A DNA stretch of 64,000 nucleotides from Hybos culiciformis (GCA_964007475.1 OZ023273.1:63994108-64058107), one strand, 5' to 3'; shown: positions 9,935 through 21,830, counted from the first letter of the stretch. Numbers and translations: made by a program. Notes: a model not told the origin generated them from the sequence alone.

Positions 9935-10555
9935 AGGTCGGTATTCAACTGGAGATAAAATCAACTTTTTCATATAAAATTTTATCTGAGATAAATTTTA
10001 GTTGAGTGAATTTAATTTATCGGTACCCAACTGAAGATAAATGGAAATTTATCTGAGTAAAAATTGTATGAAAATATTTTCACTCAAATAAATTTTATTT
10101 CAAAAATTTATCTTGCAAAGAATGTTTTGAACATTCTTTTCAAGATAAATTTTGACATTAGGTCGTGTAAAAAGAATTTGACGTTTGTTGTTTGAAGGAA
10201 ACAAACAAAAATCAGAAAATTAAATAATATTGGTAAAATTAATTAAATAAAATGGATGAAAGTTGGGAGGTAAGTAAATTAAAAATAAAATTGTTTAGGT
10301 TGTTTTTATCAAAATATATTTTTCTAGGCGGATTTTTTTAAAAACAATTTTTTTTGTAAACAACCATTTTTCAATTTAGAAATTATGATTTATTATTATG
10401 CTTTTTTTTAAATAATTATTGTTATTTTTAAAATCATATGTCAAGTGTCAAGTACATAAGTCAGAAAGTCATGTGTCAATTTTTATCCCACTCAATAATG
10501 TTCCTTTTCAAGATAAAATTTATCTTGTACTTTATCTTCAGTTGAATACCGGCCT
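9935..10555. mobile_element. Harbinger-like non-autonomous DNA transposon
   Basis: Terminal inverted repeats of 25 bp begin AGGTCGGTATTCAACTG on the left and AGGCCGGTATTCAACTG on the right, with two mismatches. Both ends abut TTA (9932-9934, 10556-10558), the 3-bp target preference of PIF/Harbinger. Motifs built around GATAAA repeat inside both ends. At 10252 a short frame ATGGATGAAAGTTGGGAG runs straight into GTAAGT, which looks like the first exon and splice donor of a lost protein gene. No transposase frame survives. The family call is an inference from ends and target site. Confidence 0.6.
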
Positions 10556-10558
10556 TTA

Positions 10559-11347
10559 GACAAAAAAAGTTTATACTTAAAAATAAAAACATACGCATAC
10601 AAATATTGTATATACATATTTAATGCCTTGTTCGGATTGAAACATTTTAGGTCGTTATACTCACTCCGAAGAAAATTGTGTATTTGTTGAAAAAAGTAAC
10701 TAACAAAAAACTTTTATAATTTTGCTTCTGAAATGTAAATCTTCTTCAATATTCTTTTAACTGATTTATGTTTAGATGTAGAGACGCCCTAGCAAGAGGT
10801 AAAATGGATGTAAAGAAAAAACACAGAACTAGAATCTTAAGTAGATATGCTAGAAAACAAACCTATATACTTCTCAATTCTTTTTGTCTTAGGCTGCAAA
10901 ATTTGCACGATTTTTGGCATTAAATTAAGAAAAATTATATTATGAAATTAGGAAATTCGATTTTTTTTGAGTTTTAATGAATTGAATCCCTGTTTCTTCT
11001 ATGTACCTTTATTTTTGTATGAACATTTAATTTATTAATTTTGTGGAAAATTTTAACTCCACTCTGAACACTTCAAAATTGGATAATTCGATATATAAAA
11101 TAAATGAATGAAACTATTAAATAAAGGATAATGAAACAAAACAATTTTTCTTTGAATTACATTTTATCCAGAATTTTCCTTAAATTCAAATTAAAATTCG
11201 GGAGATCATTGTCCGATTATCCTGAGAGGCTAAAATATAATCCAATGAAACTACCCATATTAATGTTATTATGATTGAGCCTAATAGATTATTTGAACAC
11301 TTAACATGACAAAATCATCTATATTTACACATATTTTTCCTTAAAGG
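10559..11347. other. AT-rich spacer, nothing recognised
   Basis: No supported gene or repeat. Confidence 0.55.
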
Positions 11348-11457
11348 GCAATTTAAAGGTATAGTACTACGGTTGGGATAAAATAAGCTTTTGCATATAA
11401 AATGTTATATGAAAAAACCTATTTTACCCGATCTGTAGTATACTACTTTTAAATTGC
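11348..11457. repeat. 110-bp hairpin repeat
   Basis: Imperfect inverted arms of about 45 bp: GCAATTTAAAGGTATAGTAC pairs with the end GTAGTATACTACTTTTAAATTGC. The loop is about 18 bp. No clear target duplication is seen, so it may be a decayed MITE or an isolated foldback. Confidence 0.6.
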
Positions 11458-11589
11458 GCTTACTAATAAAAATTTTGTCCTATTAATAATTTTATTTTCG
11501 AAATTCAGAATAAGACAAACTACAATACAGACAACAACTATAGAAATTGCTTGATAAAGGCAGCTTTAAGAAAAAATAAAATAAAAAAA

Positions 11590-11815
11590 CACACGAAGCA
11601 GTCATAGGAACTGCCGAAAGAAGTTTATACTTAAAGCTTTAAACTATGAAATAACAATGACTACAAATAATGGACTGCTTTTGGACTGCTGGACTGATTT
11701 TTATTTTAATTTACATTTTGTACTGAGCAGCCCATCATTTATAGCCACTGTTATTTCATAGTTTAAAGCTTTAAGTATAAACTTCTTTCGGCAGTTCCTA
11801 TGACTGCTTCGTGTG
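11590..11815. repeat. 226-bp foldback with near-perfect outer arms
   Basis: The outer 65 to 70 bases of each arm (CACACGAAGCAGTCATAGG and complement) match almost without error, and pairing continues less perfectly toward a short loop near 11700. It abuts the satellite block on its right, so it may be part of the same composite element. There is no coding content. Confidence 0.75.
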
Positions 11816-12715
11816 CCAGGACGACTCTAAAAGTAGCTAGCTACCCAAAACTTTTGGGCATGTAATCTTTATTTCACCGGCGCTACCTATTTAAAAAACA
11901 TTTTTTTTGCATATTTTAAGCAGGGAAGACCCTAACCATAGCTCCCTCTCCAAAATTTTTGGTCAGGTAATTCCACCCTCACTTCCGCCCTCACTTCCGC
12001 CCTCACTTCCGCCCTCACTTCCGCCCTCACTTCTGCCCTAACTACCAACCTCACTTCCGTCCTGATTTCCACCCTGATTTCCGTCCTCACTACCACCCTC
12101 GCTTCCGCCCTCACTACCACCCTCGCTTCCGCCCTCACTTCCGCCCTCACTTCCGCCCTCATTTCCGCCCTCATTTCCGCCCTCACTTCTGCCCTAACTA
12201 CCAACCTCTCTTCCGCCCTCACTTCCGCCCTCACTTCCTCCCTCACTTCCGCCCTCACTTCCGCCCTCACTTCCGCCCTCACTTCCGCCCTCACTTCCGC
12301 CCTCACTTCCGCCCTAACTTCCGCCCTAACTTCCGCCCTAACTTCTGTCCTCCGTTCCGCCCTCCCTTCCGCCCTCCCTTCCGACCTCTCTTCAGCCCTT
12401 ACTGCCGCCCTCTCTTCAGCCCTTACTGCCGCCCTCTCTTCAGCCCTTACTGCCGCCCTCACTTCCTTCCTTTTTTTTGGGCAGGTAATCTTTATTTCTC
12501 ACCCGAGCTACCTATTTTGAAAAAAAAAATATTTTGGTATATTTTGAGGCGGGAAGACTCTAACTGTAGCTCCGTATCCAAAATTTTTGGTCAGGTAATC
12601 TAATTATTTGACCGGAGAAAAAAAATTTTTTAACATATTTTGAGCCGGCACGACCTAACCGTAGGTCCCTGCCCAAAAAATTTTCGGCAGGTAATCTTTA
12701 TTTCACCGGAAAAAA
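11812..12715. repeat. satellite-like array of about 110-bp units, interrupted
   Basis: Successive units share GGTAATCTTTATTTCACCGG, then GCTACCTATTT, then a GGGAAGACyCTAAC-like segment, then CCAAAATTTTTGGTCAGG. Unit junctions fall near 11862, 12480, 12594 and 12688. The first and second full units are pushed apart by the 12-bp minisatellite. Units differ by substitutions and small gaps, so the array is not recent. Confidence 0.75.
11967..12470. repeat. 12-bp GC-rich minisatellite, about 40 copies
   Basis: The unit TTCCGCCCTCAC recurs head to tail with variants (ATTTCC, CTAACT, CTACCA). The unit lacks a stop in one minus-strand frame, giving a 176-codon Val-Arg-Ala-Glu repeat that is an artefact of unit length rather than a likely gene. 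The block is far richer in G and C than anything nearby, and C+T are strongly biased to the plus strand. Confidence 0.9.
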
Positions 12716-12730
12716 TTTTAGTTGTTAAAT

Positions 12731-12955
12731 AATTTGTAAACGAAAGATTTTTAAAAAATAATTTGAATTTAAATTTTCCGCGCTAAATTATTTTGTTTTT
12801 ATAAATGACAAATCATTATTGAACTACCTATTTGAAAAAAAATTTAAATTTTAAAAAATTTGTAAACGAAAAATTTTTAAAAATAATTTGAATTTAAATT
12901 TTTCGCGCCAAATTATTTTGTTTTTATAAATAACAAATGATTATTGAGTTGACTC
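12731..12955. repeat. 126-bp tandem duplication
   Basis: AATTTGTAAACGAAAGATTT at 12731 recurs at 12857, and the similarity continues for about 98 bases through a TTTCCGCGCTAAATTATTTTG-like core (C/T and T/C differences). The copies differ at several sites. It lies directly after the 110-bp array. Confidence 0.8.
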
Positions 12956-12959
12956 ATTT

Positions 12960-14410
12960 TTTTTGAGTATTCAAACGTACAGCATGTCGTTTTTCTTTTT
13001 AACTCAAATTCGAATGAGTAAAAAAATTTTTACCCCCTACAGAATTACTCATTTATATCATACACCGCGCCTAAAGAAGTATAAACTTCAATAAAAGTTT
13101 ATTTTCAATTGCTTTCATTAAAAAGAAAATATAAATAAAAACATTTTTTTTGGTATAATAAGTAGAAAAATTTTTATTGCATATTTTTGTGCTAAAAAAC
13201 TGGAAAATAACTTATTTTTACTCAGAATATTCTTTTAAACTTTTTCTTTGTTATTATTTTAATTGTGAAATAAAATTGACCTTGTTTTATAATTTTCGTC
13301 TTATCTTTATTTAAATTGAACTTAAAAAAAATTCCAGTTTTGAATAATTTATGCTTGAATAAAAACTTTATTATTAAAATAAATATTTTTGAAAATAATT
13401 CTGTTTGTGTAGAGTTTTTGCAACAAAAAAGAAAAAGATAACTATCATCACTGTGCATTCGTTGAATGTTTAATTATAACATAAACGTTGATCATCGTAG
13501 ATAAAACTTTTTATACAGAAAAGCCACCAAAGACACTTAAATGTTAAAAAACAGGATAAGCCAATAAAAGGTGAAAGAAAAAATTACAAAAAATTAGCAA
13601 TTAAAGTAAATAAAGTGTAAATTTAATAAATAAATAATATAATGTTGAAATTAAGCATGATACAGAGAAGTAAAATGTTTATTCAATAAATCTTTCAACC
13701 TGGTTTTGATAATTTAAAATACTTTTGATATTTTTTAGTCGTGGATATAAGTTGATGGGCAAGTTAATTAGTGTGTCGTAATATAGTAAAAGGATTTTCT
13801 AACATAATACATCATTTTTATTGAATTATTCTTGCATCCTACATAGTTATTTGACTTTTTGATTTCATATTATTCGATCTTTATTTGCCAGAATTACAAT
13901 TATCCTTATTCTCGCTAATATAATAAAAAAAAACATACATAATGTCATTTTATTTTTTTGTATCGAATGAAGATATTTTAAAGATTTTACTCATGCTTTT
14001 GTCGAATTAAAAATATAGACACATTATGTATTAGATAAAGTTTTAAATAAATTTTTTAATTGCTTTTTTATTATGAGAAGTACCATTACAAAGGTAAAGT
14101 TTGGTATTTATTTTCATATCATAATACTTCATCATTCATACTAACTTATATTATTTAATTAAGTACAAAAAAACACACTATCGAAAACAAAGTTTAATTC
14201 ATAATCTTTTTTTTGTTTAAATTTCTGAATAAACTGCAACCATCTTATGTTTCAATTAAATCATAAAAGAAAAATTTACATTTATATTAAATCTTTAAAA
14301 AGATATCAGTCTGTCACCTTAGGGTATAATTATTAAAAAATAAATTATTTTATGAGGTTATGCAAACTGCATTCATAAATGGTTCAATTTTTTACAACGT
14401 TTTTATCAAG
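12960..14410. other. AT-rich spacer, nothing recognised
   Basis: No supported gene. Small ORFs here are low-complexity and lysine/phenylalanine-rich. Confidence 0.55.
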
Positions 14411-14414
14411 TGAC

Positions 14415-14900
14415 TAAGAAAGTGACTGTTTGTCTGTCCACGAAATTTTGTAATCAAATTTTAGACCACTTTCCGACAAGCTACAGCTCCGAAACTTTTA
14501 ATTTAGCTCTGAACCCGATGATAATGCAATATTTTACCACTTTAATCATGATGTGAAAAGTTTCTTGTCTGTTTGTCTGCCCGCGAAATTTTGCAATTAA
14601 ATTTTGACAACCAAAAGTTCTTCCGATTTCATTCAAATTTAGTACATAAAAAGAGGAAATAATTAAAAACCGACCTTCCCATGAGGAGGACTTCAAAAGT
14701 TCGTCCGATTTCATTCAAATTTGGTTAATAAAAAAAGGAAAAGATTAAACACACAAATTTCGTAACAAAAAATTTATTGGCCTCCTACCCAGCGACCTTC
14801 CCTAGGGAGGACTTTACTTCATAAGTTTGTCCGATTTCATTCAAATTTGGTACACAAAAAGAGGAAATGATTAAAAACACAAATTTCGTAAAAAAAAAAA
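14415..14900. repeat. cluster of diverged tandem repeat units
   Basis: Two motifs alternate: CTGTTTGTCTG followed by CGAAATTTTGyAAT (near 14425 and 14570), and CCGATTTCATTCAAATTT followed by AAAAAGAGGAAA (near 14620, 14705, 14832). CGACCTTCCC and GAGGACTT recur between them. This looks like a decayed interspersed repeat with internal units rather than a gene. Confidence 0.6.
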
Positions 14901-14952
14901 AAAATCAGTCAGAGTCCGTAGTTAAGCCCGGGTTGAACAAAATAAATACTAA

Positions 14953-15262
14953 ATAAAAAAGTTTTAAAAACCACGTTTAAATTTTTCTCCGGAGGATTGT
15001 GGACACACATACTTGAATCTGATTACAACAGTCTATAACTAGAAACGTGGGGCCCATTTTTGAGGTAATAATATAGATGTGCAGGTGCGCAGGTAAAAAA
15101 TTTACGACACATTTGTAGTATTACCTCAAAAATGCGCCCAACGTTTCTAGTTATGACTGTTGTAATCAGTTTCAAGTATGTGTGTCCACAATCCTCCGGA
15201 GAAAAATTTTTATTTTCTTCTTTTTAGTCAATTTAAAAACGTAGTTTTTAAAACTTTTTTAT
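14953..15262. mobile_element. 310-bp foldback MITE with unequal arms
   Basis: Left and right arms pair over more than 100 bases, from AAAAAAGTTTTAAAAACCACG inward through TTTTTCTCCGGAGGATTGTG and ACTAGAAACGT. The right arm holds about 30 extra bases near 15206-15240 that the left lacks. The loop is about 40 bp. No clear target duplication can be read in the A/T-rich flanks. Confidence 0.7.
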
Positions 15263-16325
15263 TTTTTTTATATAGTTTTATATTTTATATTCATTTTTTT
15301 ATTAAATTTATTACATTTATTACAATTTAAATGATTTTTTTTTACAGTTTATTTAACATTTTTTCTGAGGGTAATATACAAAAATCAGTATATAATTATA
15401 ACAATAATGTATACAGCCAGATGCTGTATGTAGTTTTGTCAATGACAAGTTAATCATCCTAATGAGTCCTAAGCTCATTATTCATTTATTTAACCCATAA
15501 AAAAGTTAAATAAAAAATAGTTGTCACTATCCTTTATTTGCCTGGCTGACAGTCATTGTTGCCTAATATTTGCTTTCAAAATCTGAACCTGTAATTAGAT
15601 CCACTTTCACTTCTGGTTTCAGTTTAGTTAGACACATAAAAAATGGATTTTTAAGGTATAAGTTCATACATTATTATAAATATCCTTTTTTATAAGAATT
15701 TAATGTTTCTATTTTTTTTTTTCCAACAGAAATGTAAAATATGGATTAAAATTTAATCGTATATTTATTTTTAATTTAAAAACTTTACATAATATTATTA
15801 CGACCAGAATAAATGGAAATTATTATATAATCACTTTTGTATAAATTAAAAAAAAAAACCAAATGTGTTACGCTTAATAGGATTTTAAACACCACATAGT
15901 TATTTCTATTTTTAAATTTTTAAATACATTTCTTATTTAAGAAATTGCATATGCAGATTGTGGTTTTGCATTTAATTGTGGTTGCTTGAACTGGACTCAT
16001 ATGATGTAAACAATTTATAAGTTGTGTAATATAGCAAAAAATCCTTCATTTTTATTTTATTATTTATTTTGTTTTAAATAAATATCCTTTAACTACCCAA
16101 TATTATAAAGTTATGGTCAAAGTGATTTTTTTTTCAGAATATAAAATAAGGAATAATATATATATATATTAAATTCACATACGTACACTCTGACTATGTA
16201 TAAAAAACATAAAACATAATTGCATAGATGCAAAATATAAATCTGAATTTTCCGTATGCATTATGATTCTCAATTTAAATATATGTATGTTGTACAATGT
16301 AGATTGTAGATAAATACCTATGTGT
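15263..16325. other. AT-rich spacer, nothing recognised
   Basis: No supported gene or large repeat. Confidence 0.55.
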
Positions 16326-16333
16326 GTGTATTT

Positions 16334-16772
16334 GGTGAACTGACATAACCGCGAATGTCATAACCGCGAAATTTTTTTGTCATAACCGCGAAACTAGAAT
16401 TTGTATGAGTTTCGCGGTTATAACAAAATTTTTTGTTATAACCGCGAAACTAATTTTATTTTTGTCATAACCGCGAATTCGCGGTTTTGACAAAAAAAAT
16501 GTTAAGTTTTTCGCGGTTATAACAAAAATGTTTGTTATAACCGCGAAATGATAAAAATCGAATTTTTGTGTTTCGCGGTTATAACAAAAATTTTTGTTAT
16601 AACCGCGAAACACAAAAATTCGATTTTTTAAATTTATTGCCATATTTTTTCGCGGTTATGACAAAAAAATATATAAGACAATTTTTCGCGGTTATGACAC
16701 TTTTATTTTTTATTTCGCGGTTATGACAAAAAAGTTTCGCGGTTATGACATTCGCGGTTATGTCATGTAGCC
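16334..16772. mobile_element. palindromic-array foldback element, family A
   Basis: A 439-bp element made almost wholly of one motif, TTCGCGGTTATGACA, or its TTATAACA variant: 7 copies read in one orientation in the text strand and 9 in the other, often head to head so that the DNA can fold repeatedly. The three outermost motifs at each end have identical spacing and form the terminal inverted repeat. GTGTATTT flanks it at 16326-16333 and 16773-16780, an 8-bp target duplication. The right end reads GGCTACATGACATAACCGCG inward; a second copy near 31489 stops at the same base. There is no coding capacity. Confidence 0.8.
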
Positions 16773-16913
16773 GTGTATTTATATATTTGATTTTACCATG
16801 TCGAACAGGAGGAACGGAATATTAGTAATCTATTTTATTTGCACCGGAAAAATAAAATCTAATTTAATAAGACGTTATTTGCACAAAAAAAATTAAAAAT
16901 TCAATAAGATATT

Positions 16914-17376
16914 AGTGCTTCACCCTTAAAAAAATTTAAAAATTTCAAATTCTGAATTTCAAATTCCTAATGTATTTTGTTAGTGTAAAATTTCAAATTT
17001 TTTTTTGTTGTTGTGAATTTCAAATACACGCCTCAGAGCGTGTATTTGAAATTCACAACAACAAAAAAAAATTTGAAATTCAAGTTCTGTCATTCTAATT
17101 GTCAAATCAAAAAAAAAAAAACATGCCAGATGAAAAAAATTCCGCAAATTTCCTGAGATTTTTCTTGTACAATAATTTTTTGTTCATAATTTTTTCCAGA
17201 TATAATAAAATCCTCTAAATTTAGGGAAAGAAAATCCTACTCTGGCAGCTTTGTTATTAATATTTGAAATTTATGAAAAAAAGTGAAAAAAAGTGTTCAC
17301 CCGAAACTAACAAAATACATTAGGAATTTGAAATTCAGAATTTGAAATTTTTAAATTTTTTTAAGGGTGAAGCACT
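16914..17376. mobile_element. 463-bp foldback element with 70-bp inverted repeats
   Basis: Ends are AGTGCTTCACCCTTAAAAAA and its complement; the arms match for about 70 bases. ATT flanks both ends, or TA if the ends are drawn two bases out, so the superfamily is open. A second, perfect palindrome of about 85 bases centred near 17036 sits inside the left half and includes GTGAATTTCAAATACACGC. No frame is coding. Confidence 0.75.
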
Positions 17377-17618
17377 ATTATTTGATTTTTCTTCATTTTT
17401 ATTCAAATGACATTACATTAATTTTTGCGCCCTTGATGGAAATTTATAAACACTTGATGCAAATAGTCTGCGTACAAGAATTCAAATCGAAATATTTGAA
17501 GTAAAAAAAGTATTTAATTTTCAAATTTAAATTAAATTGTAGTTTATTTTCGTTTAAGAACTTCTTATATCTTACACAGTTTCAAAATAAATTGGAATGA
17601 AAAATGAATTAAATTTAA

Positions 17619-17850
17619 TTAGTAACTGGTTGGGTATCCTTTTCCCTTCAAAAATTATTGCAACCGTTTTGGCATGGAATGCATAAGTTTTGTAGTTTTT
17701 TCGGTGATGATTTGGTTCCATTCATCCACTATGACTCTTTGCAACATTTCCTTCGAGGTTATTTGATGTTTCCTTATTTTTCTCTCAAGCAAATCCCAAT
17801 GATGCTCAATGGAGTTAGGTTATTTGGGGAGTGATGGACTTGTTTTATCA
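17619..17850 (-). pseudogene. Tc1-like transposase remnant, C-terminal end
   Basis: Translation of the minus strand gives the characteristic end of Tc1/mariner transposases: Ile-Glu-His-His-Trp-Asp-Leu-Leu-Glu followed by a Lys-His-Gln-Ile-Thr-Ser-Lys segment, Ser-Met-Pro-Lys-Arg, and a final Lys-Gly-Tyr-Pro-Thr-Ser-Tyr before a stop at 17619. The Glu of the first motif is the last residue of the DDE triad. At least two in-frame stops interrupt it, one just before the Glu motif and one in the tail, and the N-terminal three quarters are missing. It is a dead fragment of a cut-and-paste transposon. Confidence 0.85.
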
Positions 17851-17859
17851 CAATTTTCA

Positions 17860-19479
17860 TAAAATGGCTAAAAATGTTTTTTCACATAGTTTATTTCAAA
17901 TACAATGTAGTTTAAAAATTATCCATCTGGATACTATATGCGTTTTTTTTTTATGCTTCTCAAATCGAATTAATTTCATTGTAAAAATAGTTCTATTATA
18001 GTTGAAGATAAAAATAAAAATAAAAATACGTATTGAAATAAAAATCCCTTAGTTAAATGAACACTCAAAGCACGTATCCATTTAACAAGGATTATTTTTC
18101 TTTTTTTACTACTCGATATAAAAAGAAAAATTACATAAATATTGCATTTATTTTGCAATTGAATGATTTTTTATATTATAATAAAAATCAAAAAATATTT
18201 TATTTTCAGCTTAAATGAATTTAATTTTATTTGATAAAAGAATTAAATATTTATAAATATTAGAAGTATTAATATAAAATTTTTTTTAAAGTCTAAGTAG
18301 ATTCGTTCGTCGTTGTACTTTTGTTGAATAACAAAATTTAATACAACGAATTTATAATACAATCTCATTTAATGGCAAAAAAACAAAATTTTTTTTCTTA
18401 ATATTAAAATATCAGACTGCAAAATGTTTTTCGGATATTGATTTCTTTAAATTGATATTTTTGTACAAATACAAAGTACAAGTAAAGTGTTATGTCTTTT
18501 TATATACTTTTTGGATAATTGAATAACTTAAGTAAATTAAAAGACGAAATAATACATCAAGAAACATTGTCTATATGTCGTTAAAAAATCGATTTTTGAT
18601 AATTATATATACAAAAATTCGCTTTTAAATAGATTAAATTTTATATGTGTTGTGTGTAAAAAAAAAATTAAAATTTCTTAGATATGATATAAAGGACGAA
18701 ATAAATATAGATTCGGCCAGTTCTACTATGTCAGGGTTAAATAAATTTCATGTATAGTTAATAGAACTTTGAAATCTTTATAAAGTTTAAATATTTTTTG
18801 TAATACAAAAAAATTCAAAAATTATTAAATTTATTATAGATAGATATTGAAAAAATTTAAGGCATCTTTTTTACTTAATAAATAGTGTTGACCCTCATTA
18901 AGACTTAATTGCTGTATATTATAATAATAATTTAATATTTTTTTTAGACCACAAATACTAGAAATGAGGATTAAATATTTTGATACTTAAAACTAAAAGT
19001 GAACCTTTTTTTTTTCGTAAAAAAAGTGATCAAAAAATTCAATAAAAGCTTGTTATACATAAAATTTTATATTTCATTTTCATTAATAAAGGTATAAAAA
19101 AAAACTTCAAATTTATATACTTAGAGTATGCGAAAAGAAAAACACAAATGTTTGGGGTAGCTTTTACCTTTATTTTCTTTAAATATACTTAATATTCTGA
19201 TTCGAGAGTTTCAATTGTTTTCATTAATTCTGTGCTTAGAAAGGATTATTAACAGGAAAGACTTCAGTGAGGAATGAATGTTTTATTCATTTTGTAGGCA
19301 ATCTAACGAATTCAATGCGTTGACAGTAAACAGTATGTTTAAAAAAAAAATTAGAATTAGCATTATTGAAACTTTTTTCCTGAAGCTATAAATATCAATG
19401 TCAAATAAACTTCAAAAGAAAAGAATAGTCTGACTGAAAAGTTTTCTTATGAATTTAAAGAACTACTATACTACATACA
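17860..19479. other. AT-rich spacer, nothing recognised
   Basis: No supported gene or repeat beyond a small palindrome near 18318-18350. Confidence 0.55.
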
Positions 19480-19487
19480 TTTAAAGA

Positions 19488-19886
19488 CAGGGTGCCTATA
19501 TTTATCCTCTTAAAAAGAGGAAGAAAATTTTTAGTTTTCACAAATATCTCGAAAATGCCGCGTTTCACAACCTAAGCTGACCGTGAATCCAACTTTAAAT
19601 TACCTATGCACTTAGATATTGATTTTTGGAAAATATTAAACACTATCATGCTTCGGTAGAATTTATTATTTTTATATTTTTCCAAAATTCAATATCTGCG
19701 TAATCCTTTAATAGTTTTTCAAGTTCCAGGGCTTTTTGCATAGGCAATTAAAAGTTGGATTCACGGTCAGCATTGGTTGGACCAACTTCAAAAATGCTGT
19801 AAAACGCGCCGTTTTCGAGATGTTTGAGCAAAATTAAAAATTTTCGAATATGTACTATTTTTAAGAGGACTAATATAGTCACCCTA
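19488..19886. mobile_element. hAT-type MITE, 399 bp
   Basis: Ends are CAGGGTGCCTATATTTATCC and TAGGGTGACTATATTAGTCC (right end read inward), fitting the hAT end rule YARNG. TTTAAAGA and TTTAAAGC flank it (7 of 8 match). Inside, GTGAATCCAACTTTAAATT and its near complement extend the inverted repeat to over 120 bp per side. There is no transposase. Confidence 0.75.
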
Positions 19887-19894
19887 TTTAAAGC

Positions 19895-21830
19895 GAACTT
19901 TTTATTTCACACTACTTTTAATCCAATATTTTGATTTTTCTCTTAATAAGAATTTTCCAAATATTAGATTTAGTAACTTTAATCTTAATTAAGGATTCCT
20001 ATCATGATAATATAATTAAAAATAAATGAAAAATATAGAAATTTTTTAAAGAATTAAATATGTTTTTTTTAGCATGGTGAGACATAAAACATTGTATATT
20101 TTCATGTTTTTCAAAAAAAATAACAAAACCGCAAACTTTTAAAGAAAAAAAGAAAACAAAAGAGCGGAATTTTGTACTTAGACCTTCGAATTGTGGAATA
20201 GTATGCAGGCTTATGAGTATATGTTATTTTGTTTTTTTTCTATTTCCCATACACCATCTGGCCTTTATTATATCAGATAATGTTCAATTGAACATATTGA
20301 ATCCTGATTTTTGCTTTTAAGTATAATTTTTTGAAGGCGACTAAATATTTAGATGGAAAATATATTTTGAGAAATTCTTAAATAAAACTCTTAAAGTTGA
20401 TAAGTTGAACACGAGTTAGAAGAAACTTACAAAATCATTGTTCTATGGAAAAGAAAAGAAAATCCATCACGAAATTTTATGTTTGCTCTTCAAAGTATTG
20501 AAACAAAAAACTTTTTCTTTCTTGAAATTTTCGTTTAATTAATATTATCCTTTTTTTTCTTTGTTTTTTTTTTGCCGAAAATTAAGAAAGGATGAAAATA
20601 TTTTTGTAATTGTTTACGATCCAATGCCTATCCTTTAATAATATTGTGCCACAAAAAAAAAGGATGCGTAAAAATAGCGTTAGATATTTTTAACCTTTTA
20701 TTTTGAAATTTACTTTTCATTTTTGAAGAGAACGAGAATGTTTAATGTATACAACATTAACTAAAATATATATTTTTATTTTATATTGATAAGCCATGAA
20801 TGAAAAGGCATTTCTATTACTTTGAGAAAATTGAATTGACTTCCTTAATAAAATTTTTACATTACCACAAGTCTATAACGATTATATTTACTTGAATGAG
20901 TCTTTATCACAACGAATAAAAATTTTACGCTAAACGGATTATTTATTGTCGTGCTGCATTACAAAAACTAGAATAAAAAATATGTTGTTTATAAAATTTC
21001 TTAAAAAAAATTAATCTAATATTCAAAATGACTTAAATTTTTAAATGTTTTCTTATCCCACACCACTGGATAGGTGAGCTACCTTACAAAAAGAAAAAAA
21101 AATTGAGGAGGAAGAAAAGGTTTGTTGTTTTTCTTTTCCTTTGAGAATGTCAAACCGAATATTTTACTACTTTATTTTAGGAAAATTTGTGACATCGACT
21201 AGTCCGTCATTTTAATCTAAATTCATTGTTTAGAAGTTAAGAAAGCGAATAGTTTTTATTTTTCATTTATACTCTGGTATTAACATTTAAACAAGAAAAA
21301 ACAATTTTCAAGATTCAAAAATCTTACATGAATTGAGTAAACTTTAAAAGTTTAATTTGAAAATAGTAAAAGTTCCCTATAAACTATTAAAACCTATTTA
21401 AACTATAAAACATCACGAAATTCACAAAGGTAAATAATTATGACTTGCCTAAAATTCATTTCACAAATTGATGCCAAAAACAAGAATTTTGTTTTTCTAT
21501 AAAATCATTTACCTAATATTTTACATTGCTGATAGATCGAAAACATGTCAACATATCCTATTTTATTATAATACTAATTAAGCAACAAAAGCTGACATGA
21601 GCTAGCGAAGGCAGTCTCAAACATATCAGCCTCCTTCGCAGAACAGGTACATCGGCCTATAAACATAATTAAAAGAGATATATACCAGAAGTATTTAAAC
21701 GATTCTATGTCGACATATTTATTTTAAGCGATCATAAGTTCCACTGTAATTCAGATTTATTTGAAAGGATGAATCACCTTTTCCCATTTGTTATATTTTC
21801 AGGATTAATATCGAAAGTAAATAGATTAAA
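19895..21830. other. AT-rich spacer, nothing recognised
   Basis: No gene is supported. A less AT-rich patch near 21590-21655 is not recognised. Confidence 0.5.

Noticed and set aside
11932..12462. 176-codon minus-strand ORF of repeated Val-Arg-Ala-Glu
   Set aside because: It exists only because the 12-bp minisatellite lacks a stop in that frame; unit variants and flanks show no selection for coding.
16380..16643. 87-codon ORF with repeated Arg-Gly-Tyr-(Asn/Asp)-Lys-Asn
   Set aside because: Translation of the palindromic motif array, not a gene.
16334..16772. CRISPR-like repeat array
   Set aside because: Repeats alternate in orientation, spacing is irregular and spacers are not unique; target duplications show a mobile element in a eukaryote.
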